DNA of 64,000 nucleotides from Pseudoneurospora amorphoporcata (taxonomy: Eukaryota; Ascomycota; Sordariomycetes; Sordariales; Sordariaceae), in contig MU859081.1 in NCBI GenBank assembly GCA_033297205.1, positions 186,001 to 250,000 on the forward strand, read 5' to 3'. Below are positions 21,836 through 33,553 of the stretch, piece after piece; position 1 is the stretch's first letter; each line of letters starts with the position of its first letter. Under the pieces are notes generated by a model, which saw nothing but the letters and a program-made list of their open reading frames with translations, made no database searches and was not told the origin of the DNA. The translations under genes were made by a program, and so were the position numbers.

Positions 21836-24183
21836 TCTGGCTGTCCTGTGCTCGAGATGGTGACTAGGAGCCAGAGCAGTGGGTTGGATCGAGGAAAGAC
21901 CTTGGGTGTTGAGAAGATGGGACGAAGTCTGATCGCTCCCAGCGGTCGGAGCCGCGCAGGCGGAAATTGTCGAGTATCAAGACCGTGGGTCCAATAGCAA
22001 ACGTTTAGCGGAGAATCCGGGGTACCGGGCCCAAGATGTAGAGTACGTATGTCCAGGTCGAAGACTGATGCCGGGGTAGATCAGATGCTAGTCGTGGGTG
22101 CTAGTCCTGGTGACGATAAAGATCTCTCTTGCGGAGACGATGACGTTTTGACCGCACCGTAAACTGAGGCGGGCTTTGGATCGGAGGGGGACGAGCCACC
22201 GGCCACGCAGTTGGCAACTTGGAAGGCACAAAAAACCGTTTGACCGCTGACCGTTGCGGGATGGGACGGAATTCGAAACCGGGCAGTTCTAGTTCCTGTC
22301 CAGTTCGCTTCCGGTTCTCTAGTTCCCAGACTCAAGTCGCCTCCCAACTGAAGGAAGACGTTCCTCCGCTTGAGTTGAAGTGATGGGGCTTGCCGGGGAT
22401 CAAAACGAGAGTAGAGTAGGCAGTAGGTAACGGTAGAGTGAGTGTCTCTACTGCTGCAATAACTGAGACAAGGGGACTTGGTCCGAGTGGCAAGTCACAA
22501 AGGGCGCGGATGTATTTTGCACGGAGCAGGGAGAGGTAAAGAAAGGTAGGTACCAGGGGAACCTAAAGTTTTGGTCGAGGGAGGATGAGAAGGAGAGAGA
22601 AAATTGAGTGCCTAGTAGGTTGACAATGGAACTGCTGCTGGAGCAGAACCGTTGGCCGCTGCTGCGAGGGGAGTGGGATGGCGGCGGACGCTGACTTGAA
22701 CTTTTGATTGCAGTCGTCGGATGCCTGACACCTGACTCACCTGACACTCGGCCTTTCTGATTTACTGTCAGCAATTGGATTCAGGATCAAGGTATGATCC
22801 CGCGGATGCTCCTTTTCTGCGATTGGAGAGGCGAACAGGCTCAGCTGCCGAGCAGGATTGTGTTCCGTTGGTTCTCCGAGACGATTCGGATCTCAGACAG
22901 GCAGGAAGGACTCTTTGGCGAGACTGACCAAAAGCGGGAGAAAGAGTGGACGCCCTTCGATGACAGTGCCAAACTCGCAGTGGAGGCTACACGGGGCACA
23001 ATTGGCGCACGCTTGGGGCCTTGGGGGTCTCCAAGTGGAGTGTGGAGGGGTCGCTGTCAGAGTCAATTTGTCAGCGAGCACCTAATCAGTCGAACGTCTG
23101 GATTGTTCCTCGCGACGGTCTGCCGTTGCCTTTAACACCCTGTCAGACCGATTCTGGCAACTGTCAGCACTCTGGACCTGCAGGTGATACTCCGAGGCCA
23201 TTCATCCAACAAAAAGGACTCAGCTGCAAGGCAAGTTATCTGCGGATGCAGACAATCAGCCCGACCGTTTCCGCGATATGTATGTCGGTATCTTTTCCTA
23301 GATTGTTCCATTGTGTCTCACTGCACATAATTGACCGATTTAACGTGAGCGGCTTCTGCCAACTGTCCATGCACTCTCCGCATCAACTTAAACCTAAACC
23401 ACGGGTACGGCGTCCAGCCGAGCAACAGCAGGTGAATTCGTGTCAAGGAGATTGTGTAGATCGGCGCAACCGGTTTAAATTCCTACCATCGCAACTTGCG
23501 TTGGTATCTCGCCACCAAGTGTCCGAGACCCCCAAATGGTCGACGTATCAAGATCCCACGTTTTTTTCTTGTCGGCAGTTCAGCGACTGATGGGACACCC
23601 ACATGGCTTGTCTCCGAGTGGCTACAAGATACTATCCGGCTAAGCTTGCAAGCGGCTTGCGATCCGCCCGGTGTTTGGGCAAAGACACTCAACGACCTGG
23701 CGAGCCTGGGTCCACAAAATCAAGCCATGTTGGACAGACAAGACGTTAAGCTTGTTTGTCCCTTGGTCAGCTTCGGCTTTCATGAGTGAGAGTGTCACTG
23801 ACGGGACTAACATGTGGTTTTGAAAGCCGCCCGCGGTCGAGGCTTTTTTGTAGAAAGGCCCGTGCTTCTGGGAATGTCTCTCCCAGCAACCAGCTGCTCG
23901 CTATACTAGTGCTTGCATTTCCCCACAGTAGGTGCAGCGCCATGACACGGGCAAGACGACAGCGCTACAGATGCGGCGGGGATTCAAGGGATTGATCAGC
24001 CTCCCATCCACCACCAAATCGACAACTCGCGAATGTTGCAACCGTGATCACATCCAGCGGCGTTATCGTAAAATCATAGTTCTTGGCAGAATCTAATCCA
24101 TCCACACGTTCCTCCAGTTCCTTTGCAAACAGTCCCCAAGTACCACCAAGCTCATTGCCGACCCAATCCATACCGTACTAGCC
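21836..24183. other. 2.3-kb divergent region, ap-1 / BSD-domain gene
   Basis: No gene supported. For ap-1 it likely includes a long leader, with several short open frames on both strands that could act as uORFs. The final 180 bp before 24184 look like the leader of the BSD gene. Long upstream regions are common for fungal regulatory genes. Confidence 0.55.
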
Positions 24184-25753
24184 ATGGATGTCGCATACGA
24201 CCACATCCAAGAGGAGACCTTGACTGATGACAACCAAGCCTCCTCGTCATCGGACAAGGCGCCAGCGCAACCTCCGACCTTGAACGCCGAGTTTCAAGAT
24301 GCCTATCGGGCATTTTCGAACAGTCCCTGGGGTGCCAGGATCGGTGGTTTCCTCGGCAATGTTGTGAAGCAGGTATGTGGTCACCGCCTTTCACGCCACC
24401 AACAAAGACTCCAAGTTGTAGGGCGACGACACCATCGAACTTGAGAAACTAACTCTTGTCTTTTCTCAATCTTCTCCAGGGCGAATCTGTCTATCGCGAA
24501 GCCGAAAAGGAACTCTCAGCCGTCAGTCAAGATGCCACGCGCGGCTTCAGCGACTTGCGCACCACCCTCATCAGCCGCACCCGCGCTCTCTCCATAGCCA
24601 CCACCCAGGCTGCCGCCTCGGCCGCCGCCGCCGCCTCGTCTGGAGTCGTGGCTGCTTCGTCGTCCTCCTCCTCCTCCACCACCACTGCCAAAGACGAACA
24701 AACGACCCCCACAACCGCCAAGGACCTGTCGGCCGAGGCTTCGCTGAAGCAGCAGCAGGAAGACGATTCGGTCCTCGCCCGGCTGCGTGGCGAGGCCGCC
24801 AAGCGTCTCAAGGACCTTCAAAAGGCCGAAGACGCCGCCGACGAGGCCCTCCTCCGCTTCGGCTCCAATCTGCGTGACTTCCTCAAGGACGCCATCAAGA
24901 TCGCGCCGCCGAGCGAGGAGGAAGCGGCCAAGCGGACCGAAGAGGGCAGGAATAACAATGGCGTGCTTTTCGAGAGCAAGGATGCGCAGGGCAAGCGGGT
25001 CATTCACACGTCGCGGTTTGACGCGCAGCTGCACGTCATCCACACCAATCCCGAGAGCTTCAGCAAGGAGCCCGCGAGCGGACAGGAGTACGACGCTTGG
25101 GTCAAGGAGTTTAATGTCGATAAGAAGACCGAGGCGATCGCGGCGGACCTGGATAAGTACCCGGAGCTCAGGACGACGATGGAGCAGCTGGTGCCTGACC
25201 AGGTGCCGTATGCGGATTTCTGGAAGAGATACTATTACTTGAGGCACGGCATCGAGACGGCTGAGGCGAGGAGAAGGGATTTGCTCAAGGGTAAGGGAGT
25301 CAATTCTTGGTTGAATGTCTTTGATTGGATTTTGAGGGTCTCATCCACCCCCACATTCTACGAACGCTATGCTAACAGGTTACCATCAATGCAGCTGCTT
25401 CCGCTGAAGAGGAAGTTGGTTGGGATGAGGACTCGTCGGAGGAGGAAGACTCTTCGGAGGAGAAGACGTCCGGAGATGACAAGGCTGCGCCAGCTCCCAC
25501 CAAGAAGCCGGCCGCGCGATCTTCCTCGACGGAATCCTCCACTACCATTCACCCACCAACGACCGCCACCGCCGCTCAGGGCAGCCTGAAGACCTCGGAA
25601 CCCAGAAAGTCCAACGACGAGAAGTCGCAGGCCGACAGCGAAGCGAGCTATGACGTCGTTGGCGCTGCTTCTGGTGTTCCCAGCCGTGCGCCCAACAGTC
25701 CCAAGGATGGTCGCAAGGCCGATGAGAGCAGCGATGAGGAAGACTGGGAGTAA
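24184..25753 (+). CDS. BSD-domain protein (Dos2/SYAP1-like)
   Basis: Exons 24184-24372, 24480-25290 and about 25395-25753 give 452 aa. Introns have GTATGT and GTAAGG donors. After a short acidic start, a conserved N-terminal segment reads AYRAFSNSPWGARIGGFLG. An Ala/Ser/Thr-rich linker follows. The BSD domain (about residues 240-330) has the invariant Phe/Trp pattern in RFDAQLHVIHTNPESF and YADFWKRYYYLRHGI. The C-terminus is acidic (GWDEDSSEEEDSS) and ends SSDEEDWE. BSD domains occur in TFIIH p62 and synapse-associated proteins. In yeast Dos2 the function is poorly known, so no process is assigned. Divergent from ap-1. Confidence 0.85.
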
Positions 25754-26178
25754 AGGTTCGGAGAATGACAGTAAGGGGCGAATTGGGTTGTTGAGTACAT
25801 GTGCTGGACACAACTGTAATGGTATACGGGTGATGATAATACTGGCTTGAGTCGGCGTTTAAACTTGGTTGGTTATGGTTGAAGGTTTCGGAGTGGTGTG
25901 AGATGAGCCCGAATGTTGCTGTGACCGTTAATATTGAGACCCTGTTTCTGCAAAACTCTTTGCGCAGAGCCTGAGAAAGCAAGTTGCCGTTTGCTTATTG
26001 CTCCCACGTTTCCTCACCTGCCCCCTTCAGCCCCTTCATTCTGACCAGCCCTCTTCTTCGTCCAGCGAACGGGGGCCAATCAGGGATACGATTATCCTGC
26101 CGTCACACTGCCCTTCCCACCTTCCTCTCAAAACCTTCGAGTTTTGGTCTGAAAACAAAAAAACAGAAAAAAAACAGT
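25754..26178. other. Convergent intergenic region, BSD gene / tsr2
   Basis: About 425 bp holding facing 3' UTRs. No other structure seen. Confidence 0.6.
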
Positions 26179-26894
26179 TTACCTCCTCTTCTTGCTCACA
26201 ACCTTGGTGAACCCATCCTCATCCACCTCAGGCTCCACCTTCTCCTTGGGCTGAGTAGGCACCAACGCGGGCGCCTCGCCCATCTCCTCATCGCTGTCGG
26301 CCTCCTCGTCATCATCGGTGTCCCAATCGGTGTCGTTGTCTTGATCCTCCGCCTTTGTGAATACCACGTTCTTGCCTCCCTTGCCCTCAAACCTGCGACG
26401 CAGCGCATCCACCTCTTCGAACTTGCCCTTGAGGCAGCCCAGGCGTACGCGCAAAATCTGCTCGGCAACCTCAAAGGCCGAGTCGTCGTCGACGTTGACC
26501 TCGAACTCGTCCAGCATCACTTGCAGGAGGACGGTCTCGATGTCGAGCTGGTCAGGTTCTTCTGTCGCTTCTTCATGGTCGTCGGATTTGGGCTTGTGTG
26601 TTGTTTGTTGTTGTGCTTCCGACTGGGGAGGAGCGAGGACTTTGTTCAGATCGGGAAAGAGGTCGACGATGGCGCCGGCGAACCAGTCGCGCTTGTCAGC
26701 AGACTCGGGACCGCCCCAGTTGTTCTGCACGGCGAGGGAGAGGGCGGGCCAGAGGTGGAGGGCAATGGCGACGCCTTGTTCGAATTGGGATTGGCAGGTT
26801 GCTGTTTTTTTTCCGGGAGTTAGTCACTGCTTGAATCGTCATCTTGCAGCTTTGAACCGTGTCGCAAAAGCTTACCTGGGGTAGGGGTAGCCAT
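26179..26894 (-). CDS. Tsr2, eS26 escort / pre-rRNA processing factor
   Basis: Two exons, 26894-26876 (only 19 nt, MATPTP) and 26801-26179, give 213 aa. The conserved core FEQGVAIALHLWPALSLAV...WGGPESADKRDW matches the Tsr2 family (WGG motif). The rest is acidic (DNDTDWDTDDDEEADSDEEM) and ends in a Lys-rich SKKRR tail. Tsr2 shields newly made ribosomal protein eS26 and releases it to nuclear 40S precursors, promoting 20S to 18S processing. The tiny first exon is supported by an ATG with a GTAAGC donor and an acceptor after an oligo-A stretch, and the frame closes. Divergent from fmp-52. Confidence 0.9.
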
Positions 26895-27881
26895 GATTGC
26901 GGTTTAGATCGTTTGTGTTTTTGGTTGAGAAGTTGATTTCGGTATGCCTGGAGCGGTGGTGTTGTGCGGACGTACGATGTGGGAAGCGCAGAGGATGGTG
27001 AAGTTGAGCGGTGCTGAATTTATTTTTGGCGGAGAGGAGGGGCAATGTTGACTTTTTTTTTTTTCCCCAAGTTTAGACTATGGCGGGATGAGTGGGGCAA
27101 TACGGTTTCTGGGGAAGACGCCAGGGTTAGGGTTCAGGTCGAGTTGGACTTTCTTCTATGACGACATTTAAGATTGAGCTCCGAGCGCCTTTAGTTTTTC
27201 GTTTTTCGCCCGTGATCCGCCCTGATAGAGGAAATCTCTTCAGTTGTATTATGATACCTTCTTGGGAATCGGGGAATGAGTTTGACTGATAATGGTCAGG
27301 TAGAAATCAGTTGAAGTAAGATACTGGAAGCTTGAGGCTCGATCTCATCGATCCATCAGGGTTCTCTGTGATGACCTTCGGCTCCATCAAAGCTCCACAC
27401 ATGATTCTCAAATGGTCGAACCCTTGCAATATGTATCCGTTTCTGAATCGCTTCTCTCCGTTTCTGACAGGATCTACACTATCACATAATTTACACATGA
27501 AATATTCGATGCGCTTATCACAGTCACCTTAGCAATTACGACATGATGTAGACCATAAGGTGTCTAGCTTCATCTCAATAAGATATTAAGGTTCAAATTC
27601 GCCGAAAACTGGGCGATATCGAGTCATCATCATAATACGTATGGCTCTCTATCCTAGCGCCGTTACCTGAATGAAAGGCTTCCCCACATTTCCCTGTTAA
27701 AACGGTTCCTCTGTGCGCGCGTGGCTTTCACTAATAAAGCACCCCGGTGGAATTTCATCATCTTTAAGAGCTTCCTTTCAACCCCTTCCAACAACAGCTC
27801 TTCATCTTCTCTCACCACCATCAAGATTTCTCAACCTCCAGCTTCGAACCTACCATAACACATACAACCAAACATCACAAA
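26895..27881. other. Divergent promoter region, tsr2 / fmp-52
   Basis: About 990 bp with no supported gene. A T-run/C-run junction lies near 27050-27066. The CA/TC-rich last 100 bp form the fmp-52 leader. Confidence 0.6.
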
Positions 27882-28610
27882 ATGTCGACCTCGTCAACCT
27901 CCTCCATCGCCATAATCGGCTCCACTGGCCTCGTAGGCTCTCACATCCTCTCAACCTTCCTCACCTCCCCCTCGACCACCTCGCAGATTCAAACCATCTC
28001 CCGCCGCGCCCCTCCGAACCCAACCAACTCCACCCTTCTCTCGCCCACCGTCAACGCCGAGACCTCAACCTGGCCCAGCCTGCTCTCCTCCTTGGTCCCC
28101 CTGCCCACAACCGTCATCTCCTCCCTAGGCACCACCCGCGCCGCGGCCGGCGGCATCGCCAACCAGTGGAAGATTGACCACGACCTCAACGTTGACTTGG
28201 CCAAGGCCGCGAAGCAAGCGGGCGTCAAGAACTTTGTTTTTGTCTCGTCTGCCGGGACCAGGGGCGCGTTGAGCACCAAGGTGCCTTATTCGCAGATGAA
28301 ACGCGGGGTGGAGGATACGATTCAATCCCTGGACTTTGAGCATGGGATTATTCTCAGGCCGGGTCTGATTTTGGGGGAGAGGGAGAAGGCGCAGCATGCC
28401 GGTCAGGGACTGTTGTACGGGGTTGTGAGGGGATTGGGCAGGTGGGTTAGCTTGGGCGTGCAGGATCGGTTTGCGCAGGAGGCGGAGGTGATCGCGCGGG
28501 CGGCCGTGCAAGCGGCGAGGATGGCGGAGGAGGGGAAGGCGCCCGCAAAGTGGTGGGTGCTAGAGCAGGATGAGATTGTGAAGTTGGGGAGGGAGGAGTG
28601 GAAGGAGTAA
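27882..28610 (+). CDS. Fmp52, mitochondrial NAD(P)-binding Rossmann protein
   Basis: Single exon, 242 aa, the family length. The N-terminal dinucleotide-binding loop GSTGLVGSHIL (about residues 13-23) and the later FVFVSSAGTRG...YSQMKRGVED segment place it in the atypical short-chain dehydrogenase / Fmp52-HTATIP2 group. A YxxxK pair is present (YSQMK). Yeast Fmp52 locates to the outer mitochondrial membrane and responds to stress. The reaction is unknown. The start has an AAAATG context after a typical CA-rich leader. Confidence 0.9.
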   Translation: MSTSSTSSIAIIGSTGLVGSHILSTFLTSPSTTSQIQTISRRAPPNPTNSTLLSPTVNAETSTWPSLLSSLVPLPTTVISSLGTTRAAAGGIANQWKIDHDLNVDLAKAAKQAGVKNFVFVSSAGTRGALSTKVPYSQMKRGVEDTIQSLDFEHGIILRPGLILGEREKAQHAGQGLLYGVVRGLGRWVSLGVQDRFAQEAEVIARAAVQAARMAEEGKAPAKWWVLEQDEIVKLGREEWKE

Positions 28611-29616
28611 GGTCACCATGAGATATGTAGGAAAGGAGGAAGCCGATAGGCCGCAAAGCTCGCTCTCAGTGTCAAGCTTTAAGGCGCTATAGGTAATGAG
28701 GGTAATGGGAGGTGTTGAACGGGTTGGTTAGTGGTGTATGGATGGAGAGGGCCTCGGCGTCGAGCACGATGCAGTTCTTGAGTTTAAGCGGGAGTGGTAA
28801 TCGTGCTTCTACGATGGACTAGTCCCCTGGAAGCATCAGAGCTGAATGCAGGAGACGTCCATAACCTGTTGGTTTAGGAGGGCGCGGGTAGAGGAACCAT
28901 CTCTAGCTGAGTAAGGTCATGGCATCCAGTGGGTGATCGACAGTGTGAGGCTGCTCACATGGTGATAATGACAGATTGCAATGTTATGGCATTGGGACCA
29001 GGAAGACACACTTGGGTTGTAATCGTCTAATAGTTTGCTGAACCTGTGTATTTGTAATGTTAAACTGCATTCTCACCTCAATTCATATTGCCAGTATCTT
29101 CAAAACCAAAACCTGACGGCATCGATGAGAAACCTGAACTTCGTTGCCAATGTCCCTCACATCCCCCGTCTCCTGATGATCTCGCTATAGTATTGCGCGA
29201 AGGAAACGTAAAGTCAATGAAATCAACCCGCTATTTAGTTCCCTCGGATACCGTGACTCTTTCCGGATTTTCCCTTGTAAGAGTTTACCTCATCTACTGT
29301 ATCCGTCTCTCTGAGTGCAACCATGGAGAAAAGCCCCCTCGCACCGCAAAGCCTCCTCTCAAAACGCCGTTCCCAAATGCTTTGTTCGTGTAGTTGTTTT
29401 GATATAAGAGATTGAAAAGAAAAAAAGAGGCAGCACTCTGTCTTGTATGCCGCCGAAGTGATGATGAAAGATAGCCTGTCTTCGGAAGGCAACCCAGTCC
29501 CTCGACCCAGACGTAACGACTACGTCTGACCTCGCAAATTTTCACCTGCCATTAACCATCTCGGCGTCTTCCCAAGCCGGTAGAAAGACAAAGGACCCAC
29601 ATAATACGAGCCCGCT
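28611..29616. other. Convergent intergenic region, fmp-52 / TFIIE-beta
   Basis: About 1 kb between facing 3' ends, longer than two UTRs usually need. Short ORFs near 29088-29393 have no protein-like features. Confidence 0.5.
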
Positions 29617-30528
29617 TTACCGCTTCATATGGCTGTAATCCTTGAGCAAATGTTCCATATGCGTATTCGTCGCCTTGCCCGTCCTTCTCTGCGCCCTCTT
29701 CTTCTTCTCCGCCTTGGGCGCAGACGTCATCTTATCCCTCGGGTCCTCGCTCGCCGGCTTCTGCGACGCGGCCTTGAGTCGCTGAACGATCGTATCGGTT
29801 CCCGGCACCTCAACCTTCTGCCACATGACCTTCAGCTCCGGATCGACCTCGTGGAACAAGCTGGGATCATCGAGCCAGACATAGCGCGGCAACCCTTCCT
29901 TCTTGATACGGATCACCAGAATCTTGTGCTCGGCCTCGAGTTCGTTGATGGCCTTCTCGCAATCGGGCCAGCCGTCTTTCAGCTCCTTGACGCCCACGCA
30001 GCTCGCGTCCGTCTTCTTCTGCAGGTAAGCCAGCAGCTGCGTCTTGTTGCGAACACCCGGGACTTTGGGCCGGTGCAGGTATGTCCCGCTCTGCCACGTC
30101 TGCTCGGAAAGGTTCGGGTCGGGAATCCACTGGATCTCGCGCGTGCGGCGCATTGCTTCGACGAACTCCTCCTGGTACGAGGCACTCCAGTGCAGACCCG
30201 AGAGGTGGCCCAGGATCTCCAGGTACGTGCGCGGTTCATCCTTGCCGCGGAGCCAGGCGATGGCGTACGTGACTTGCGTGATGATGTTGAGGCCGGTGCC
30301 GGTGGCGGCCGGCTGCGAGTAGACGATATTGTGGGCGGGCGTGTCGACGCGGTCCGCCGCCGCCTTGCGAGGGGTGCCGTTTCCGGCGGCGATGGCCGAG
30401 GCTACGGAGCCTACTGAGGGCGACGGTGATGGCGGGGCGAGAGCGCGCTTGGTGCCCGCCAGCTTTGAGGAAGCGGCGGACATGCTGCTCATGAAAGACG
30501 CCTGCTGACGCTCAAGTGAGCTCGACAT
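29617..30528 (-). CDS. TFIIE beta subunit (Tfa2)
   Basis: Single exon, 303 aa. After a Ser/Ala/Pro-rich N-terminus come two winged-helix regions: LNIITQVTYAIAWLRGKDEP...LGHLSGLH and NKTQLLAYLQKKTDASCVGV. A basic C-terminal tail (PKAEKKKRAQRRTGKATNTH) and a helical end (MEHLLKDYSHMK) follow, the TFIIE-beta pattern. With TFIIE-alpha it recruits and stimulates TFIIH at RNA polymerase II promoters in the nucleus. The ATG at 30528 begins a compact gene with no introns. Confidence 0.9.
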   Translation of the reverse strand: MSSSLERQQASFMSSMSAASSKLAGTKRALAPPSPSPSVGSVASAIAAGNGTPRKAAADRVDTPAHNIVYSQPAATGTGLNIITQVTYAIAWLRGKDEPRTYLEILGHLSGLHWSASYQEEFVEAMRRTREIQWIPDPNLSEQTWQSGTYLHRPKVPGVRNKTQLLAYLQKKTDASCVGVKELKDGWPDCEKAINELEAEHKILVIRIKKEGLPRYVWLDDPSLFHEVDPELKVMWQKVEVPGTDTIVQRLKAASQKPASEDPRDKMTSAPKAEKKKRAQRRTGKATNTHMEHLLKDYSHMKR

Positions 30529-32287
30529 CGTGGGCGATTTCGAATGTCGGTCGGTCTAGGCGGCAGGTGACAATAAAGTTTCAGCTCGGGTTCGAAAGTG
30601 GTACGGGTATGTGTGTTGTCGGGACGTCAAGGATCACTGTCGGAGATGCTTTGTCGGTGGCCCGCTACGGTGAGAGGTTGGGTGGACGGTTTTTCGTCGT
30701 TGAAAGGAATGAGGAATTGGATTTCTTGTTCGGAGTCTGGTCGCAGGATGAATGGATCATTGATTCGGGCTGGAATTGGGGTTCCAAGATGCCACTAGCC
30801 GTAATACGCTATGGGGTACGGGGTACCTAAAGTTCAGGGCTCTGTGCCACTGCAGTGGTGCCGCTTCAGCCTTGCAAGTGATCTGGATCCTCACGCAAGG
30901 GGCGGGATGCCACTTCCTAATTCGCTTGGTGGTTTGAGTTTCGATTCACGATTGCTCGCTGAGTCGAAATTTCGTTTTGGAGGAGCATTGGCTTGTTGTG
31001 GGAACAAAAAAGGCTTAGCAGTTGCTGAGAGTAAGGAAGGTTGAAAGAAGTCCCTTCACCAATGGAAGATAAGACGAAAGACGAAATTCGTCCCCTTTGC
31101 ATGTCGAGTGCCACACTCGAAGCCCGGCAGAGCCTCGTTTCTCGCGGCTCACTACCGCCGGACTGGCATCTGCACGTACAATACAAGACTGGTTTGTTAT
31201 TTACATAGTTTGGTTCTTCGGTCAGGGGAGGAACAGGGCAGATATAGAACCCTCATTGGCCCCTTTAGACTCTTCATTTGAAGCGACTGACAGGGCTCAA
31301 AACGCCACAGAAGCCTCTATCCGTCTCCTTCAAGGCCCTCAAGACTAGAATAGAAGATACAAGAGGGTAGGCCCCCACGGCACCCGTCCGCTCGAATCCC
31401 CGAATATGCTTTTTCATTTTGAATGGCTCAAGAGCGGAAATGGTCGTTGTACCAAACTAACAAACATACCAGGAGTAGATTGTACGTAGAACTGACACAT
31501 GACAAGTACCGACTTGAAGTCAAGTCAAGAGTCAAAATCTACACCATTTAGTTGAAATGGCATGTACAATTAGTTACCAGTTTGTCCCGTCGCTACTGCA
31601 GCTATGACGTTTCGTTTAGATCGAAATGGAACTATCCTCCTCGTAAGTGATGACGACTTCCATTGACGGAGGAACTAATGGGGGCAGGGCAGTGTTAAGT
31701 TGCATACACGAAGCGTTGGCTAGCAAAGGCCATTCGAGAACATCGAACAAAGCGAACCAGGTCTATCATAGGGTAACTCTGTGTCTATGTTAAAATACCG
31801 CCTTTATTTCAATTGAGCAGTAACAACTAAATATATTCATTCCCATCATGATCCGTCTCTGTTCCCATGTATCCTAACACCTATTTAAATGGAAAAATGA
31901 TCTGTTGTTCTCAACGAAAGAAGCGTTCAGGCTCGCTCAAAACCCATCTCCGTCTCATGGCATTTCTGTCCGTCGACGATGGCTGGTTAATGGGGGGAAG
32001 GATAGTCCGCCGGTGAAGAAAAGGGCTCGATGATACCTTGGCTTCACTTGGAATGGTAGACGTGAAGGATCGTTGCTGAAGCGTTGTAGACTCTCATGAT
32101 TAAGATCGTTGAAATGCTAGCCGTAGATTCTTGTTGGCCGTGTGTTTGGGCGGGGTGTCCCCATCCTTTCCCCGGAGTTTTGAAACGGAGAAAGTTTCTC
32201 GTCTCTTCGGACCCTCCGTGCCTCCCACGGCGCGGTTCAACAGCCGATAGGTCAATAAGCAACCGGAAGATTGGCGATTGGATGCGC
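30529..32287. other. 1.8-kb intergenic region, TFIIE-beta promoter to cyb5 3' end
   Basis: No gene supported. A 104-codon open frame over 30516-30830 overlaps the TFIIE promoter and has no recognisable features. The part from about 31350 to 32287 is AT-rich and quiet, and its right end should hold the cyb5 3' UTR. Confidence 0.5.
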
Positions 32288-32986
32288 TTAAGCGCTGGGG
32301 GCAGCGGCGGCCTGCTGGGCCTGGAGGTACTGGTAGGCAAAGAAGGCAGCGGCACCACCGAGGACGATGATGGCGTAGAGGCCGACGCCGAGACCGGTGG
32401 CAGTGCCAGTCTGAGCAGCGGGAGAGACAGCACCGTGACCGTGAGCCTTCAAGTTGGGCTTGGGATCACCGGGCTGTTTGTTGAAAAGAGCAACATGTCA
32501 GTTCAAACTGTTGAATCCTCACATGCGAATGGTATCCGAAGCCACGTGTATACATCTAGGAATGGTGAGCTTTCTTACCTTGCGCTTCAGGGTACCGACA
32601 AGGAGGGGCACGAGGGCCTCGCGGGCCTCATCAGAGTGACCAACATCCTCGAAAGCCTCGGTCGCGTCCTGGCCACCGACGTCAAGGAGAACCTCCTCAC
32701 CACCGCTGTTATCACACAAGAAAACCGGGTCAGCACATGTTTCCTCTTTCCAGATGCCCAGTGTCCAATGCGGGGAAGCCCGGGGAGTCGGGGATCAGAG
32801 GCCGTGACAGATGGGACGTATGGGACGTGCAAGGGGCGCGGCACAGGCGCAAAAAAAACGAGGACAAACTTACGGGTGCTCGTTGACGAACTTGGTGACG
32901 TCGTACACCTTGTCGTGGATCACGATGTAGAGATCCTTCTTGGTGTTGTGCTCGGCAACATCCTGGTAGGTGAGCTGGGCGGACAT
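32288..32986 (-). CDS. Cytochrome b5, ER tail-anchored
   Basis: Exons 32986-32874, 32705-32579 and 32473-32288 give 141 aa. The heme-binding core reads NEHPGGEEVLLDVGGQDATE, with axial His at residue 37 and a second axial His at 61 (VGHSDEAREAL). A linker follows, then a C-terminal membrane anchor (GLGVGLYAIIVLGGAAAFFA) and a short polar end. It passes electrons to fatty-acid desaturases, sterol-synthesis enzymes and P450s at the ER. The donors GTAAGT and GTAAGA and the CAG acceptors are clear. A probable intron lies in the leader (33011-33113). Confidence 0.94.
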
Positions 32987-33010
32987 CTTGACGGTGTTGT
33001 GGGATTTTTT

Positions 33011-33113
33011 CTGGACAGGTGGTTGATAGCATCAGCACGGCCGCTCTGATAACCGATGGACAAGGGGACAAGACTAGGCCGAAGCCCGAGCCATTGCGCG
33101 GTTCCTGACTTAC
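33011..33113 (-). other. Probable 5'-UTR intron of the cytochrome b5 gene
   Basis: On the minus strand a GTAAGT donor (from 33113) is followed by a CTGATGC/CTATCAAC branch-like region and a CTGTCCAG acceptor, 24 nt before the cyb5 ATG. It is placed by signals only. Confidence 0.45.
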
Positions 33114-33553
33114 CCTGGAAAATTGATGAGTGGGAGGACCGAGATGACGCTGAAAGCAATGATCGTGGAGGAAATGTTAACGCCGGCGACGAGATGCAAA
33201 GAAGAGAGAAAAGGGCGGGGGGGGAGGAGGAAAAAGTCAAAAAAAATGGTTTCACGGGGAACTGACTGGATCGACTGGAGGGACCTGGCACTAGCAACAA
33301 GAACTGTGTACTGCGAGGTAGCCTGACAAGCCGAAATCGAAACGGCACACAGGCCAACGCAGCCTTCTGAGGAAGCTAGACTGCTGGCGGTATCAATGGG
33401 TAGGTACCGAGACAGCGACAGGGGCCATAAGAATCCAATCAGGAACAGGCAAAATTATGCAGTCGCATGTGATTGGAGCAAACGAGTGCTCAACAGACTC
33501 CTCCGAGTCGGAATTTGTGGAGGAGGCCACGGCCACCGCCCGACGATGGCGAC

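Noticed and set aside
22794..23590. Open frames of 75-189 codons in the ap-1 upstream region
   Set aside because: Overlapping frames on one strand are all open, translations lack domains, and no splice combination gives a recognisable protein.
27591..27602. GGTTCAAATTC resembling a tRNA B box
   Set aside because: No A box at the right distance and no acceptor-stem pairing. The same holds for the GGGTTCGAAAG near 30588.
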